Assembly (NCBI GenBank): GCA_035718045.1 | Contig: DASTHV010000080.1 | Span: 1-27,787 of the forward strand | Direction: 5' to 3' | From: DASTHV01 sp035718045 | Lineage (GTDB): Bacteria > Patescibacteriota > Saccharimonadia > Saccharimonadales > UBA10212 | Length of the DNA: 27,787 bases | Part shown: positions 14,621 to 22,503 of the stretch, in pieces | How positions within the stretch are numbered: the stretch's first letter is position 1 | Layout of the letters: the number at the start of each line of letters is the position of its first letter | Made by a program: the position numbers and the translations under genes | Notes under the pieces: model-generated | Told to the model about the DNA's origin: nothing | Seen by the model: only the letters and a program-made list of their open reading frames with translations | Databases searched by the model: none

Positions 14621-15808
14621 TTATTTTAGCACGTAAGCGTTACGGGTCCCTATGGTCTGCGGCCAAGCGGTGACGCTATAGCGCAGGCCGTAGATGGTCT
14701 GGATAGCTAAAACCACACCGATGAGTAAAATAGCAACGGTTTTTGGCAGCGGGTTTACCGGAAAGATCGCCCGCCACTCGATATAGAGATATCTTAGACC
14801 GGCCGTTACGAATATCCCGGCGGCCGGCAGGCCCAAAGCTAAATAAACTAAGTTATTGTTAGCGGCAGCAGCCACTACCGCGAAAATTATATTGAGCCAT
14901 AGCAGATAGAACTTACTTTTAGCGGCTCCCCAAAGAGCGTAAGCGCCAAAAACCAATAAGGCTGTTTGCACTATGCTAAGTAAGGCTAGCTGGCCGACAA
15001 TTAAATCGTTCTGATGCGATGCGTGGACGAATAATGACAAGAACATCCAGGCGATATTCTTGATAAAGTGAACTGCCCCCTCCCAGTTTGTTGGTATTAA
15101 CAGGATACCTTTAACAATCGTCCAATGGGACACGATTCTGAGGATTAATGGCACTAAAATAAGCCCACCAAGTATGAAGCCGATCCCAGTGACTCGCCGC
15201 GGCACTTCGGCAATTGCACTTATCAGGCGTTGGCGGCAGATGATGAATCCGGCGATGACAAACCAAAACAAACCCGGGACATAGACTAGGATTGCCGAAG
15301 AAATGATCAATAGCAACCAAGCCAAGTTCTTATGCCCCTGGGACTTGACTAGCCAGTTGTATATGAGCATCAGCACTACAGGCGAAAAAAGCATTATCGC
15401 CGCTGTAGCCTGCCGACCGCTTACGACTAAAAACGGCGTGGCCGCAAAAATAAGGGCTCCCGCCGAGCCGATTAGCTTACCAAAAAGCATCACGGCCAGT
15501 TTGTAGAAGCAGAAAATCATCACGAGAGCGAATATAACCGATGTAAATCGCAGATAAAAAGGACTGTGCGGGCTAAACGTCGTAAATAGGTGCTGAACCA
15601 GACTGTGCGGAGCGTAAAGCGGCTGATGATAAATCTTATGAATCCCGGAGCTTACGTCCCGGGCTGCGACTTCATTAGAGCTTAAACCGGGGACTAAGCT
15701 ACCGAGCCGCCATATATATAAGACAAACAGGACGACTATCCCCACCGCGTAGGCTAAAAAACTCAGTGGCTCCGCGCTTGCCAACCACCGCTTCAACCCC
15801 TTATTCAT
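14621..15808 (-). CDS. Polytopic membrane protein, probable GT-C (GT39/ArnT-like) glycosyltransferase
   Basis: A 395-residue membrane protein with about nine to ten hydrophobic segments. After the first helix (about 15-35) it has GSLVPGLSSNEVAARD, where an acidic residue in the first extracytoplasmic loop occurs as in GT-C enzymes of the GT39/ArnT class that use polyprenyl-phosphate sugars. The later helices lack recognisable soluble domains. Sequence similarity by eye is limited to this loop plus topology, so the catalytic assignment is tentative. The ATG has no clear Shine-Dalgarno. It sits between dnaB and ybaB in the housekeeping operon, an unusual place for a glycosyltransferase. Confidence 0.6.
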   Translation of the reverse strand: MNKGLKRWLASAEPLSFLAYAVGIVVLFVLYIWRLGSLVPGLSSNEVAARDVSSGIHKIYHQPLYAPHSLVQHLFTTFSPHSPFYLRFTSVIFALVMIFCFYKLAVMLFGKLIGSAGALIFAATPFLVVSGRQATAAIMLFSPVVLMLIYNWLVKSQGHKNLAWLLLIISSAILVYVPGLFWFVIAGFIICRQRLISAIAEVPRRVTGIGFILGGLILVPLILRIVSHWTIVKGILLIPTNWEGAVHFIKNIAWMFLSLFVHASHQNDLIVGQLALLSIVQTALLVFGAYALWGAAKSKFYLLWLNIIFAVVAAAANNNLVYLALGLPAAGIFVTAGLRYLYIEWRAIFPVNPLPKTVAILLIGVVLAIQTIYGLRYSVTAWPQTIGTRNAYVLK

Positions 15809-15828
15809 AAGCCATAGTATATCAAAAT

Positions 15829-17190
15829 CTACTCGAAGGGCTGTTCATGTTTTTCATCAAGATCACGAAACTGTTGTTTTTCGCTATCGAAGAATATCTT
15901 AAGATTGCCGACCGGACCGTTGCGATGCTTTTTAATGTGCAGCTCCGTTACGTTAGGATTGGCTGACTCATCATAATAGTGTGGCCGGTATATAAATGTG
16001 ACGATATCGGCATCTTGTTCAATCGAGCCTGATTCACGCAGGTCGGCGAGCTGCGGAATTGGCGGGTTACGACTTTCAACGGTCCGGCTCAACTGACTGC
16101 CGGCCACAACAGGTACGTTTAATTCCCGAGCTAGAATTTTTAGGTTCCGGCTAATTTCGGAAATTTCTTGAACGCGATTGGCGGTAGTAGCGAACCTGGA
16201 ACCGCCGCTCATCAACTGTAGATAGTCGACTATAATGGCTGCCAGGGGATGTTGATGATGTAGCCGGCGGGCTTTGGTCCGCAAATCACTGACGGTTATG
16301 CCGGAGGTATCATCAATAAAAATCGGCGCCTCGGCTAGCTCGCCCATGGCGGCACTCAACCGCTCAAAGTCGTTATCGTTCAAGCCTTCGCCGGTGCGTA
16401 GTTTCCAGGCGTCAACTCCGGCTTCGGCGGCCAACATGCGGTCTACTAGTTGTTCCTTACTCATCTCTAAACTGAAATAAAGTACCGAGCCCTGCTGAGC
16501 CCGGGCGGCGATATTAAGAGCAATGTTTAGCATTAGAGTAGTTTTGCCCATAGACGGCCGAGCGGCGACGATTACCAAGTCTGAGCGCTGCAAACCAGCT
16601 AAGAATTTATCTAAATCACGCAAACCGGTAGGTATGCCGCGCAAGCCTCCTTTGTGGCGGTGTAAATCATCTAAACGGTCGAAGCTGTCGCCTAAAATCG
16701 ACTCTAGACTAGTGATATCCTGTTTAACGTGTTTCTGACTGACATTGAACAGACGGGTTTCAGCTTCCTCTATCAGCTCCTGCAGACTTTTATTTTCATC
16801 TAAACTGACGTCGGCTATATCTTGTGAAGCGCTTATCAGACGACGACGGATTGCTTTATCGGCTACGATGTCAGCATACTGTTCCAAGTGCGTTGCCGTT
16901 GGAACAGTGTTTGTAAGTTCGGTAAGGTAACTGGCCCCACCGACGATCTCAAGATGGGCGGCGTTCTTCAGTTGCTCGCTAAGCGTCAGAATATCAATCG
17001 GGCTGCGCTTTTCATGCAAGGATTTCATCGCTGAAAAAATCATCCGGTGTTTTTCATCGTAAAAATCATCCGGTTGGATTAAATCCCCGATTTTAATAAA
17101 AGCGTCGCTATCGATTAACAAGCTGCCAAGCAAGCTGGCTTCAACCTCGGTATTCTGTGGCGGGGCGCCGGTGATGGATGATTTAGCCAT
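15829..17190 (-). CDS. dnaB: Replicative DNA helicase DnaB
   Basis: A 453-residue hexameric replication-fork helicase of normal length. The N-terminal primase-interacting domain (PPQNTEVEASLLGSLL onward) and linker are followed by the RecA-like motor: Walker A A-A-R-P-S-M-G-K-T-T at about 208-217, Walker B region IIVDYLQLM, and the C-terminal RESGSIEQDADIVTFIYRP segment with the arginine finger. No intein is present. It follows dnaX by 14 bases and has an AGGGAT ribosome binding site, so clamp loader and helicase are co-expressed. Confidence 0.97.
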   Translation of the reverse strand: MAKSSITGAPPQNTEVEASLLGSLLIDSDAFIKIGDLIQPDDFYDEKHRMIFSAMKSLHEKRSPIDILTLSEQLKNAAHLEIVGGASYLTELTNTVPTATHLEQYADIVADKAIRRRLISASQDIADVSLDENKSLQELIEEAETRLFNVSQKHVKQDITSLESILGDSFDRLDDLHRHKGGLRGIPTGLRDLDKFLAGLQRSDLVIVAARPSMGKTTLMLNIALNIAARAQQGSVLYFSLEMSKEQLVDRMLAAEAGVDAWKLRTGEGLNDNDFERLSAAMGELAEAPIFIDDTSGITVSDLRTKARRLHHQHPLAAIIVDYLQLMSGGSRFATTANRVQEISEISRNLKILARELNVPVVAGSQLSRTVESRNPPIPQLADLRESGSIEQDADIVTFIYRPHYYDESANPNVTELHIKKHRNGPVGNLKIFFDSEKQQFRDLDEKHEQPFE

Positions 17191-17204
17191 ATAAAATCCC
17201 TACA

Positions 17205-18620
17205 TTATGACTCTAGCACCTCTGTCGCGCCAAAAATATTGCTAATGGCTGAAACCGACGGGTCCGATTCAAATTTCCTGGGCTCGGCAGGCTGTTGTAT
17301 AGTTTGGAGACCTTTGTCCACTACGCAGTCGATAGTGAATTTTTGACCGAATACATCTTCGACTAAGCGGCTGATCACGTCCTTACTTTTAGCAGTCGAC
17401 AGCTTTTTTTGATGAAGCGGAAACCTGAAGGCCAATAGAAGCTTCTGATCTTCGATTCTGGGCTGAGCTAGCTTAAGAGCTGTATATATAGAAGCCGCCT
17501 GGCTTTTGGCTTTGGCGACAACTTCATCCCATTGGCTTAAATCTACCTCTGTAAGACTACGTGACTCTATTTGCTTCGGACTCTCAACTATTTCTGGCTG
17601 GCGGGCAGCAGCTACCGGTTTGGCTCGCTGACTAACGGTGGGCTGCGCCGAATCGGCTGGCGGCTTATTTTCGAAGCCGCAAGCTTCTAGTAGCACGATT
17701 TCAAGATTATCGAATGGTCGCCGGCTGGCCGGAACTTCTATCAATTCCTTAAGCAAGGAACCTACCCAATTAGCTGAACCACCGGTTATTAGCTGGTGCC
17801 TTAGTTGTTTCGCCAACACGGCGGCCACCGCAGCAGCGTTTACGCCTTGATCTTTAATATCACCAAGGTTTTCAAGCAGTTCTTTAGGGTCGCTATTCAT
17901 CAAGGACTCTATCAGCTTATCTATTTGCTGCGCGGTTGGCAAACCTAATACTTCCCTGACCTGCGCCTCCGTTATTTTAGATCCGTGGGTACTAAGTTGA
18001 TCCAAATAACTGATGCTGTCGCGAAAACTGCCATCTCCGAATTCGGCCAGCAAATCCAGGGCCTCAGGGTTTATGTCTATCTTTTCATTCTTGGCAATAT
18101 ATCCCAGATGTTTTGAGGCTTTAGCTGGACCAACCGGCTTAAATTCGAATCGTTGTGTCCGGCTAATAATTGTGTCCGGTAGTTTATGCGCTTCGGTTGT
18201 GGCTAGAATAAAAATACAGTGTGATGGTGGTTCTTCGAGTGTCTTAAGCAGCGCGTTAAAAGCCTCTCGCGTTAGCATATGAACCTCGTCAATTATGTAT
18301 ACCTTATACTTAGCTGATGTCGGTGCGATTCGAACTCGCTCCCTGAGCTCGCGTATCTCATCGATGCGTCGATTACTGGCGGCGTCTATTTCGATGATAT
18401 CAAGGTGAATAGAATCGTCTTTATATGTTAGTTGATTGACTTCATGGGCTAGAATGCGCGCCACACTGGTTTTTCCGACACCTTTAGGGCCAGTAAATAA
18501 ATAGGCGTGGCTAATTTTTCCGGCTCTTATAGCATTTTCTAGAGTCTTGGTAATGTGTTCTTGGCCAATTACTTCCGAGAATTTCTTAGGGCGGTAATTT
18601 CTGTATAAAGCCTGTCCCAT
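17205..18620 (-). CDS. dnaX: DNA polymerase III subunit gamma/tau (clamp loader)
   Basis: A 471-residue AAA+ clamp-loader subunit. It begins with QALYRNYRPKKFSEVIGQ, has Walker A G44-P-K-G-V-G-K-T51, Walker B Y-I-I-D-E-V-H (108-114), sensor/arginine-finger segments NALLKTLEEPP and ISRTQRF. Between residue 59 and IEIDAASN at 76, where bacterial DnaX normally carries a four-cysteine zinc module, there is only a short cysteine-free linker. The C-terminal third (from about 325) is a low-complexity linker followed by a small alpha/beta domain. Predicted to start at ATG 18620, a few bases below a TATAAT, as first gene of the housekeeping operon. Confidence 0.96.
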   Translation of the reverse strand: MGQALYRNYRPKKFSEVIGQEHITKTLENAIRAGKISHAYLFTGPKGVGKTSVARILAHEVNQLTYKDDSIHLDIIEIDAASNRRIDEIRELRERVRIAPTSAKYKVYIIDEVHMLTREAFNALLKTLEEPPSHCIFILATTEAHKLPDTIISRTQRFEFKPVGPAKASKHLGYIAKNEKIDINPEALDLLAEFGDGSFRDSISYLDQLSTHGSKITEAQVREVLGLPTAQQIDKLIESLMNSDPKELLENLGDIKDQGVNAAAVAAVLAKQLRHQLITGGSANWVGSLLKELIEVPASRRPFDNLEIVLLEACGFENKPPADSAQPTVSQRAKPVAAARQPEIVESPKQIESRSLTEVDLSQWDEVVAKAKSQAASIYTALKLAQPRIEDQKLLLAFRFPLHQKKLSTAKSKDVISRLVEDVFGQKFTIDCVVDKGLQTIQQPAEPRKFESDPSVSAISNIFGATEVLES

Positions 18621-18629
18621 TGCCTGCTT

Positions 18630-18635
18630 ATTATA
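18630..18635 (-). promoter_or_regulatory. Predicted -10 box upstream of dnaX
   Basis: A minus-strand TATAAT lies 10 bases before the dnaX ATG, so the transcript would have a very short leader. The upstream spacer is very GC-rich and no -35 hexamer is apparent. Position and lack of another upstream gene support it only moderately. Confidence 0.35.
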
Positions 18636-18679
18636 ACGCGGGCGCGACCCGGCTTTTGTTGTGATTTAAGGCAGAGGAG

Positions 18680-19192
18680 CTAAAGTGCTGCTTCCAGGGC
18701 CGCCCACTCGGCGTCAACGGTGGTGTCTTCAGGAATATTCACACTAACCTGGTCGCCTGATTTGGCTTTGAAATAAGTGACGCTCGCCAGCAGGACGCGA
18801 TACTGCTTGTTATCGACCTCGACGTAATAGTGGCCGTCTTTTTGTTGTAAGACACCGACAACCTGTTTGCGCGGAATCGGGCCGATCTGCTTGTACATAA
18901 ACGAACCGTCATCGGCGATGGTTAGTTTTAAAATATCTCCTTGAACAAGTTTTGACTTGCTAGCGTAGTTGGCGGGTACTGGATAGGTTTTGCCATCTGA
19001 ACCAACCATATTCTGGCCGTCAAAAACCCCTTCGATTACCTTACCCAGAGCCTTGTCCTTAACTTTTTCAGTCAAAATCGAATCCTCGCCAACCAGACTC
19101 ACTAGAAGTTCCTTGGTGGCGGCCAAAGCTGTCTCGGCCTCTGCTATCAAAGCTCTTAGCCTTTTAATTTGCTTATCTGGTATATCTGTCAT
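18680..19192 (-). CDS. Conserved-looking unknown: coiled coil plus small beta-barrel domain
   Basis: A 170-residue cytoplasmic protein that I do not recognise. Residues 5-40 are strongly helical with heptad-like Leu/Ile (IKRLRALIAEAETALAAT), suggesting a coiled-coil oligomerisation segment. Residues 45-150 look beta-rich with alternating hydrophobics and several Gly (GKTYPVPANYASKSKLVQGD, YKQIGPIPRKQVVGVL), as in OB-like or SH3-like barrels, which would suit nucleic-acid or protein binding. The C-terminus is acidic. A GAGGAG lies 12 bases before the ATG. It is downstream of the rplL terminator, with a candidate promoter of its own, and upstream of dnaX. Confidence 0.7.
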   Translation of the reverse strand: MTDIPDKQIKRLRALIAEAETALAATKELLVSLVGEDSILTEKVKDKALGKVIEGVFDGQNMVGSDGKTYPVPANYASKSKLVQGDILKLTIADDGSFMYKQIGPIPRKQVVGVLQQKDGHYYVEVDNKQYRVLLASVTYFKAKSGDQVSVNIPEDTTVDAEWAALEAAL

Positions 19193-19253
19193 TTGTTTTC
19201 GTTACTCCTCAACCTCTCTGTATAGGTATTTGTTTGCCTATATCGTCAACCCA

Positions 19254-19282
19254 AACGTACCATAGACAATAATTTAAGTCAA
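19254..19282 (-). promoter_or_regulatory. Candidate promoter for the unknown gene downstream of rplL
   Basis: On the minus strand TTGACT (19282-19277) is followed after 17 bases by TACGTT (19259-19254), preceded by TGG as an extended -10. The -35 is near consensus but the -10 is weak. A second candidate pair (TTGACG...TATACA, 19-base spacer) lies closer to the gene. A promoter is expected here because a strong terminator precedes it. Confidence 0.35.
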
Positions 19283-19319
19283 AGCTCATAGGGTTATTTA
19301 TGTGGATAAACAGACAATG

Positions 19320-19350
19320 AAAAAACCGCCCGATTAAGTTTCGAGCGGTT
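19320..19350 (-). terminator. Intrinsic terminator after rplL
   Basis: On the minus strand AACCGCTCG (19350-19342) pairs with CGGGCGGTT (19332-19324) across a nine-base loop, with one G-T pair, followed by a run of six T. It lies 13 bases beyond the rplL stop and should end the rplJ-rplL transcript. Confidence 0.9.
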
Positions 19351-19362
19351 GATTCATTAGTG

Positions 19363-19794
19363 CTAAGCCAGTTCGACGGTCGCGCCGGCGGCTTCAAGAG
19401 CCTTCTGGGCCTCGGCGGCCTCGTCCTTACTGACCTTTTCTTTTACGGCCTTTGGTGCGCTATCAACGATAGCTTTGGCTTCGCCCAAGCCTAGTCCGGT
19501 TATGTCTTTTACGGCTTTGATGACCGCCACTTTTTGAGCGCCGGCATCCTTTAATATTACATCGTATTCGCTCTTTTCTTCGGCTGCAGCCTCTGCCTCG
19601 CCACCGCCCCCTGGCGCTGCTACGGCTACTGCCGGTGCGGCTGCCGATACGCCCCAGTATTCTTCAAGGAATTTAACGAACTTACTGATTTCGAGCGCGC
19701 TCATCTTATCGAGCTGCTCGACTAGAGATGCGAATTCCTTGGGAACCTCTACTTTCTCTGTTTTCTTATCTTCTTTGGTCGTCTCTTCTGCCAT
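19363..19794 (-). CDS. rplL: Ribosomal protein L7/L12
   Basis: A 143-residue bL12, the stalk protein that recruits translation factors. The N-terminal dimerisation/L10-binding helices are at about 22-50 (SALEISKFVKFLEEYWG), then an Ala/Pro/Gly hinge, then the factor-binding C-terminal domain with EYDVILKDAG...KVAVIKAVKDITGLGLGEAKAIVD. It is about 20 residues longer than usual because of a charged N-terminal extension (EETTKEDKKTEKVEV). An AAGGAG nine bases before the ATG supports the start. Co-transcribed with rplJ and followed by a terminator. Confidence 0.97.
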   Translation of the reverse strand: MAEETTKEDKKTEKVEVPKEFASLVEQLDKMSALEISKFVKFLEEYWGVSAAAPAVAVAAPGGGGEAEAAAEEKSEYDVILKDAGAQKVAVIKAVKDITGLGLGEAKAIVDSAPKAVKEKVSKDEAAEAQKALEAAGATVELA

Positions 19795-19811
19795 TATTCA
19801 ATTCTCCTTAT

Positions 19812-20342
19812 TTAACTTATATTCTCGGCGCGGGCCGACAGTACATTTAGTACGCCGCGGATATTACCCGACAAAACACCTACGAAGCCGGTCAGTGGCG
19901 CGTTGACTGTAGCTATTAACTGGGCTCGCAATTGGTCCTTGCTAGGCAAGCTAGCTAGAGCCTGGACATCTTCGGCCGAAAGAAACTGACCCTCGGCGCC
20001 AATGGCTCCAACGAACTCTACGCTTGGCTGAGTCTTGGCGAAATTTGCCAGTACCTGGGCCGGAGCGACTTCGTCCTCGGCGTTAAAAGCGTACATCAAT
20101 TGTCCGGTAAGAACGCTAGTGTCTAAGCCGCTAAATCGATCATTCGATTCCAAGGCTTTCTTAACCAGACGGTTCTTGGCTACGCTTACCGTAGTGCCGT
20201 TATCAACTGCTTGCCGGCGCAACTCCTGGAAGGATTTTACTGACGTGCCCGGATATTTTGCGATCACGGTTAACTTGGAAGTTTCCAAAAGTTCACCGAT
20301 TTTCGCTACCACTTCGGCTTTTTTTTCTTTATTTAAAGCCAT
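19812..20342 (-). CDS. rplJ: Ribosomal protein L10
   Basis: A 176-residue uL10, which anchors the L7/L12 dimers to 23S rRNA. The N-terminal rRNA-binding domain is recognised by MALNKEKKAEVVAKIGELL, KYPGTSVKSFQELRR and SVAKNRLVKKAL; the middle by PSVEFVGAIG and the C-terminal helix LTGFVGVLSGNIRGVLNVLSA binds L12. A good ribosome binding site (AAAGGAT) precedes the ATG. The gene has a 165-base leader with an L10-type structure and attenuator, so it is probably regulated by the L10/L12 complex. Confidence 0.97.
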   Translation of the reverse strand: MALNKEKKAEVVAKIGELLETSKLTVIAKYPGTSVKSFQELRRQAVDNGTTVSVAKNRLVKKALESNDRFSGLDTSVLTGQLMYAFNAEDEVAPAQVLANFAKTQPSVEFVGAIGAEGQFLSAEDVQALASLPSKDQLRAQLIATVNAPLTGFVGVLSGNIRGVLNVLSARAENIS

Positions 20343-20399
20343 GGTTATCCTTTCATTCTTTGATTGTTATAGGGTTGTTAAAGTCCGCTTGAGCCGCAT

Positions 20400-20430
20400 A
20401 AAAAAATCTTTGGCGCATCTGGCCAAAGAT
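20400..20430 (-). terminator. Attenuator (intrinsic terminator) in the rplJL leader
   Basis: On the minus strand ATCTTTGGC (20430-20422) pairs perfectly with GCCAAAGAT (20414-20406) around a seven-base loop and is followed directly by a T run. It sits between the L10-binding leader and the rplJ start, 58 bases upstream of the ATG, so it can only act as a conditional terminator for rplJ-rplL. Confidence 0.88.
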
Positions 20431-20508
20431 AAATACAGTTTTACTTGTATACCTCGGTAGCGGATTAAGTCCGGTATCACCAGACGGCTACTGTCTTTGG
20501 CAGCTCAG
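20431..20508 (-). ncRNA. Ribosomal protein L10 leader (autoregulatory mRNA element)
   Basis: The minus strand shows the arrangement of known L10 leaders: a stem with GCCAAAGACAGTAGC on the 5' side and GCTACCGAGG on the 3' side, with an inner hairpin (CCG...CGG) between, consistent with a kink-turn bound by L10(L12)4. The AGACAG and CCGAGG segments are the conserved ones. Immediately downstream is a perfect terminator, so binding of excess L10 probably favours termination. Assigned by recollection of the Rfam L10 leader; covariance scoring was not possible. Confidence 0.75.
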
Positions 20509-20513
20509 TAATT

Positions 20514-20542
20514 AGATTAACATAAATTCACATGAACTACAA
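20514..20542 (-). promoter_or_regulatory. Candidate promoter of rplJ-rplL
   Basis: TTGTAG (20542-20537) and TAATCT (20519-20514) are 17 bases apart on the minus strand, with TGT just before the -10 giving an extended -10. The predicted start near 20507 coincides with the first base of the L10 leader structure, which supports it. The hexamers themselves match consensus only moderately. Confidence 0.5.
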
Positions 20543-20545
20543 CTT

Positions 20546-22501
20546 CTAGCGGGCCTTTTTGGGCGGCCGCCGCCGATTGCGTCTGGAGGGTTTGACGCGG
20601 TTTTTACCGTTTCGCGGCTGGGACACATTTTCGGGCTGGGGCGGATTACCGAGTACTTCCCAGAGTAGCGGATGAACTTCATTTACAGCTTCGCTAAGCG
20701 AATTTATTATCTTTTGGTAAGTCTGGCTTCCGCTGTGTTGAAGCAGTTTGTTTAATCTTTTGGCGTTGATTTTAAGCTGCCACCGCGTCCGGTGGCCTAA
20801 CAGACACGCGTAAGCGGCTAGCTCATCGTTATCGGAAGCTTGAAGCCGACTATATAATTTCAGGCTTTCGTCGAAGCAACCAAGGAAAAGATCCTCGGCG
20901 TCGGCTTCTTCAACATCTTCGGGCACCTCGTATCCGTAGCGAGGCGTGGGCTGTTGCACCGATACGTTTTCAAGCTTAGCGGTTTTGATAAGCTCGTCCA
21001 TCACCGGCTGATCGGAAATAATATCAAATTTATAAAAAACTTTCTCGGTTAGCAATTCTGGCTGTACGGCGGCGCGTCTTAGACTTTCGTATTTTTGTTG
21101 GTAGGGCCATTCGGACACATCTTCAGTTATCTCATCGAGCGACAGGTTGCTGAACGGAAAAATACTTTCGGCCAACAGGTCGAATTCTTGCCGAGGCGAA
21201 GCCTCCAATAGCTTCACCAGTCCTTCAGAGTCTCCTCGCGACAACTTATCATCAGTTAACCTTGCTAAGACGGTCTGAATAACTTCAGCTCCTTTGTCGG
21301 CTTCAATGGCTTGATTAAAGTCTCCGGGCCATTTTTGGCGGGCCGCGGCATAAAGTTGTTTTGCGGCCCAGGCGGTTTCCTCTAACGGGCTCGAGAGTAG
21401 TTTGACGCATAGAGGCCCCACCTCGTCTTTTTCCAGACTAATTCTAAAATCACATAAGGCTGCCAGAGGCGTGACGGTCTGCAATATAGTACTGCCTGCC
21501 GTCCCGTCCAGTCCGCTTGTCTCTATTTTTGAGGCAATCTGACCGTGAAGTTCGGCTATCCGAGATATAGACGCCTTATATTGAGCTTCGAGCTGTTTAG
21601 ATAGGCCCCTGGGAGTGTAATGCTTGTATTTTGAGTCAGACCACAAGCCAGCATCGCTCGTATTCGGGATGGATTGCAGCAAAATCGAATACAGTAAACG
21701 ACTTGAGTTTTTAAATGTATGTTCTAGTTTACCATTTGGTGATTGTGGCTCGTCGGTGGTTTCGTCTAGCTCCCCGAGCGTAACTACCACACTGTGGGAG
21801 GGATTAGGTTTCTCGACCGGCAATAGTGGTTTTATTGTGCTCCAAATTAAATTGTTAATCTCAGGAATACTCATCAGTTCACCATCTTTAGTGCATTCAA
21901 TGGCGGTGAAGTCCTTAGGAAACAGACGGCAGAGAAGATCGAAGGTGGCTACAGTTTTTTTCAAATGGCTCAAGTCCTTTTCATGTTCATCGTGAGTTTT
22001 AGCCGTATAGCTGCGAGCCTTCTTTTGCTTGATCAGTTCGTAGGAAGTTTCGGCCGGGACGCGTAAGAACAGGTTCAAGGTGGGGCGAGGGATACCGAGC
22101 AGCTGAAACTCCAAATTATCGGCCCAGACAAAGAAACCGCGTTGTTCAACAGTGTCGCTAAATTTCCCACCCTGATGCGCCATGTTGGAGCCGACATATC
22201 GATTGGACAGAACGATTTTTCCGTCTTCTAGGGCTTTTTGGATATCATGCGAGGCCTCGTACCTATCTAAGGCATAAAACAGCGAAGCGGTATACGGACT
22301 GATTTGTGTCGCCGGCCCGTAGGCTCCGTTCAAATACTCTTTTACGAAGTGACTAGATTCCTTAGCATATTGCGGAAAATCAAAGACCTCTACTTCATAG
22401 CCGGTGGCCTTTAGCCGTTCGGCCAGAAGATTGAACTGAGTAGCTTTGCCCGAGCCGTCCGACCCTTCTAAAACGATGAATGTTCCTGGGCCATTTTTCA
22501 T
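20546..22501 (-). CDS. tmk: Thymidylate kinase fused to a probable divergent ThyX-like thymidylate synthase region
   Basis: A 651-residue protein. Residues 1-215 are a thymidylate kinase (dTMP to dTDP): P-loop G13-S-D-G-S-G-K19-A-T-Q, the NRY motif near 97 and the lid RSYTAKTHDEHE. The P-loop has Ala in place of the usual Ser/Thr after Lys. Residues about 240-620 are mostly helical and lack a clear Pfam-like match by eye, but L-G569-H-R-T-R-W-Q-L-K-I-N579 resembles the RHRX7S substrate motif of flavin-dependent thymidylate synthase ThyX, with Gly and Asn substitutions, in the right distance to a helical C-terminus. The last 32 residues are very basic. It starts two bases after dcd, which would supply its pathway with dUMP precursor. 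The kinase call is firm, the ThyX relation tentative. Confidence 0.8.
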   Translation of the reverse strand: MKNGPGTFIVLEGSDGSGKATQFNLLAERLKATGYEVEVFDFPQYAKESSHFVKEYLNGAYGPATQISPYTASLFYALDRYEASHDIQKALEDGKIVLSNRYVGSNMAHQGGKFSDTVEQRGFFVWADNLEFQLLGIPRPTLNLFLRVPAETSYELIKQKKARSYTAKTHDEHEKDLSHLKKTVATFDLLCRLFPKDFTAIECTKDGELMSIPEINNLIWSTIKPLLPVEKPNPSHSVVVTLGELDETTDEPQSPNGKLEHTFKNSSRLLYSILLQSIPNTSDAGLWSDSKYKHYTPRGLSKQLEAQYKASISRIAELHGQIASKIETSGLDGTAGSTILQTVTPLAALCDFRISLEKDEVGPLCVKLLSSPLEETAWAAKQLYAAARQKWPGDFNQAIEADKGAEVIQTVLARLTDDKLSRGDSEGLVKLLEASPRQEFDLLAESIFPFSNLSLDEITEDVSEWPYQQKYESLRRAAVQPELLTEKVFYKFDIISDQPVMDELIKTAKLENVSVQQPTPRYGYEVPEDVEEADAEDLFLGCFDESLKLYSRLQASDNDELAAYACLLGHRTRWQLKINAKRLNKLLQHSGSQTYQKIINSLSEAVNEVHPLLWEVLGNPPQPENVSQPRNGKNRVKPSRRNRRRPPKKAR

Positions 22502-22503
22502 AA

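Noticed and set aside
20035..20460. 141-codon plus-strand frame opposite rplJ and its leader.
   Set aside because: It crosses the L10 leader and attenuator on the wrong strand and shows no domain.
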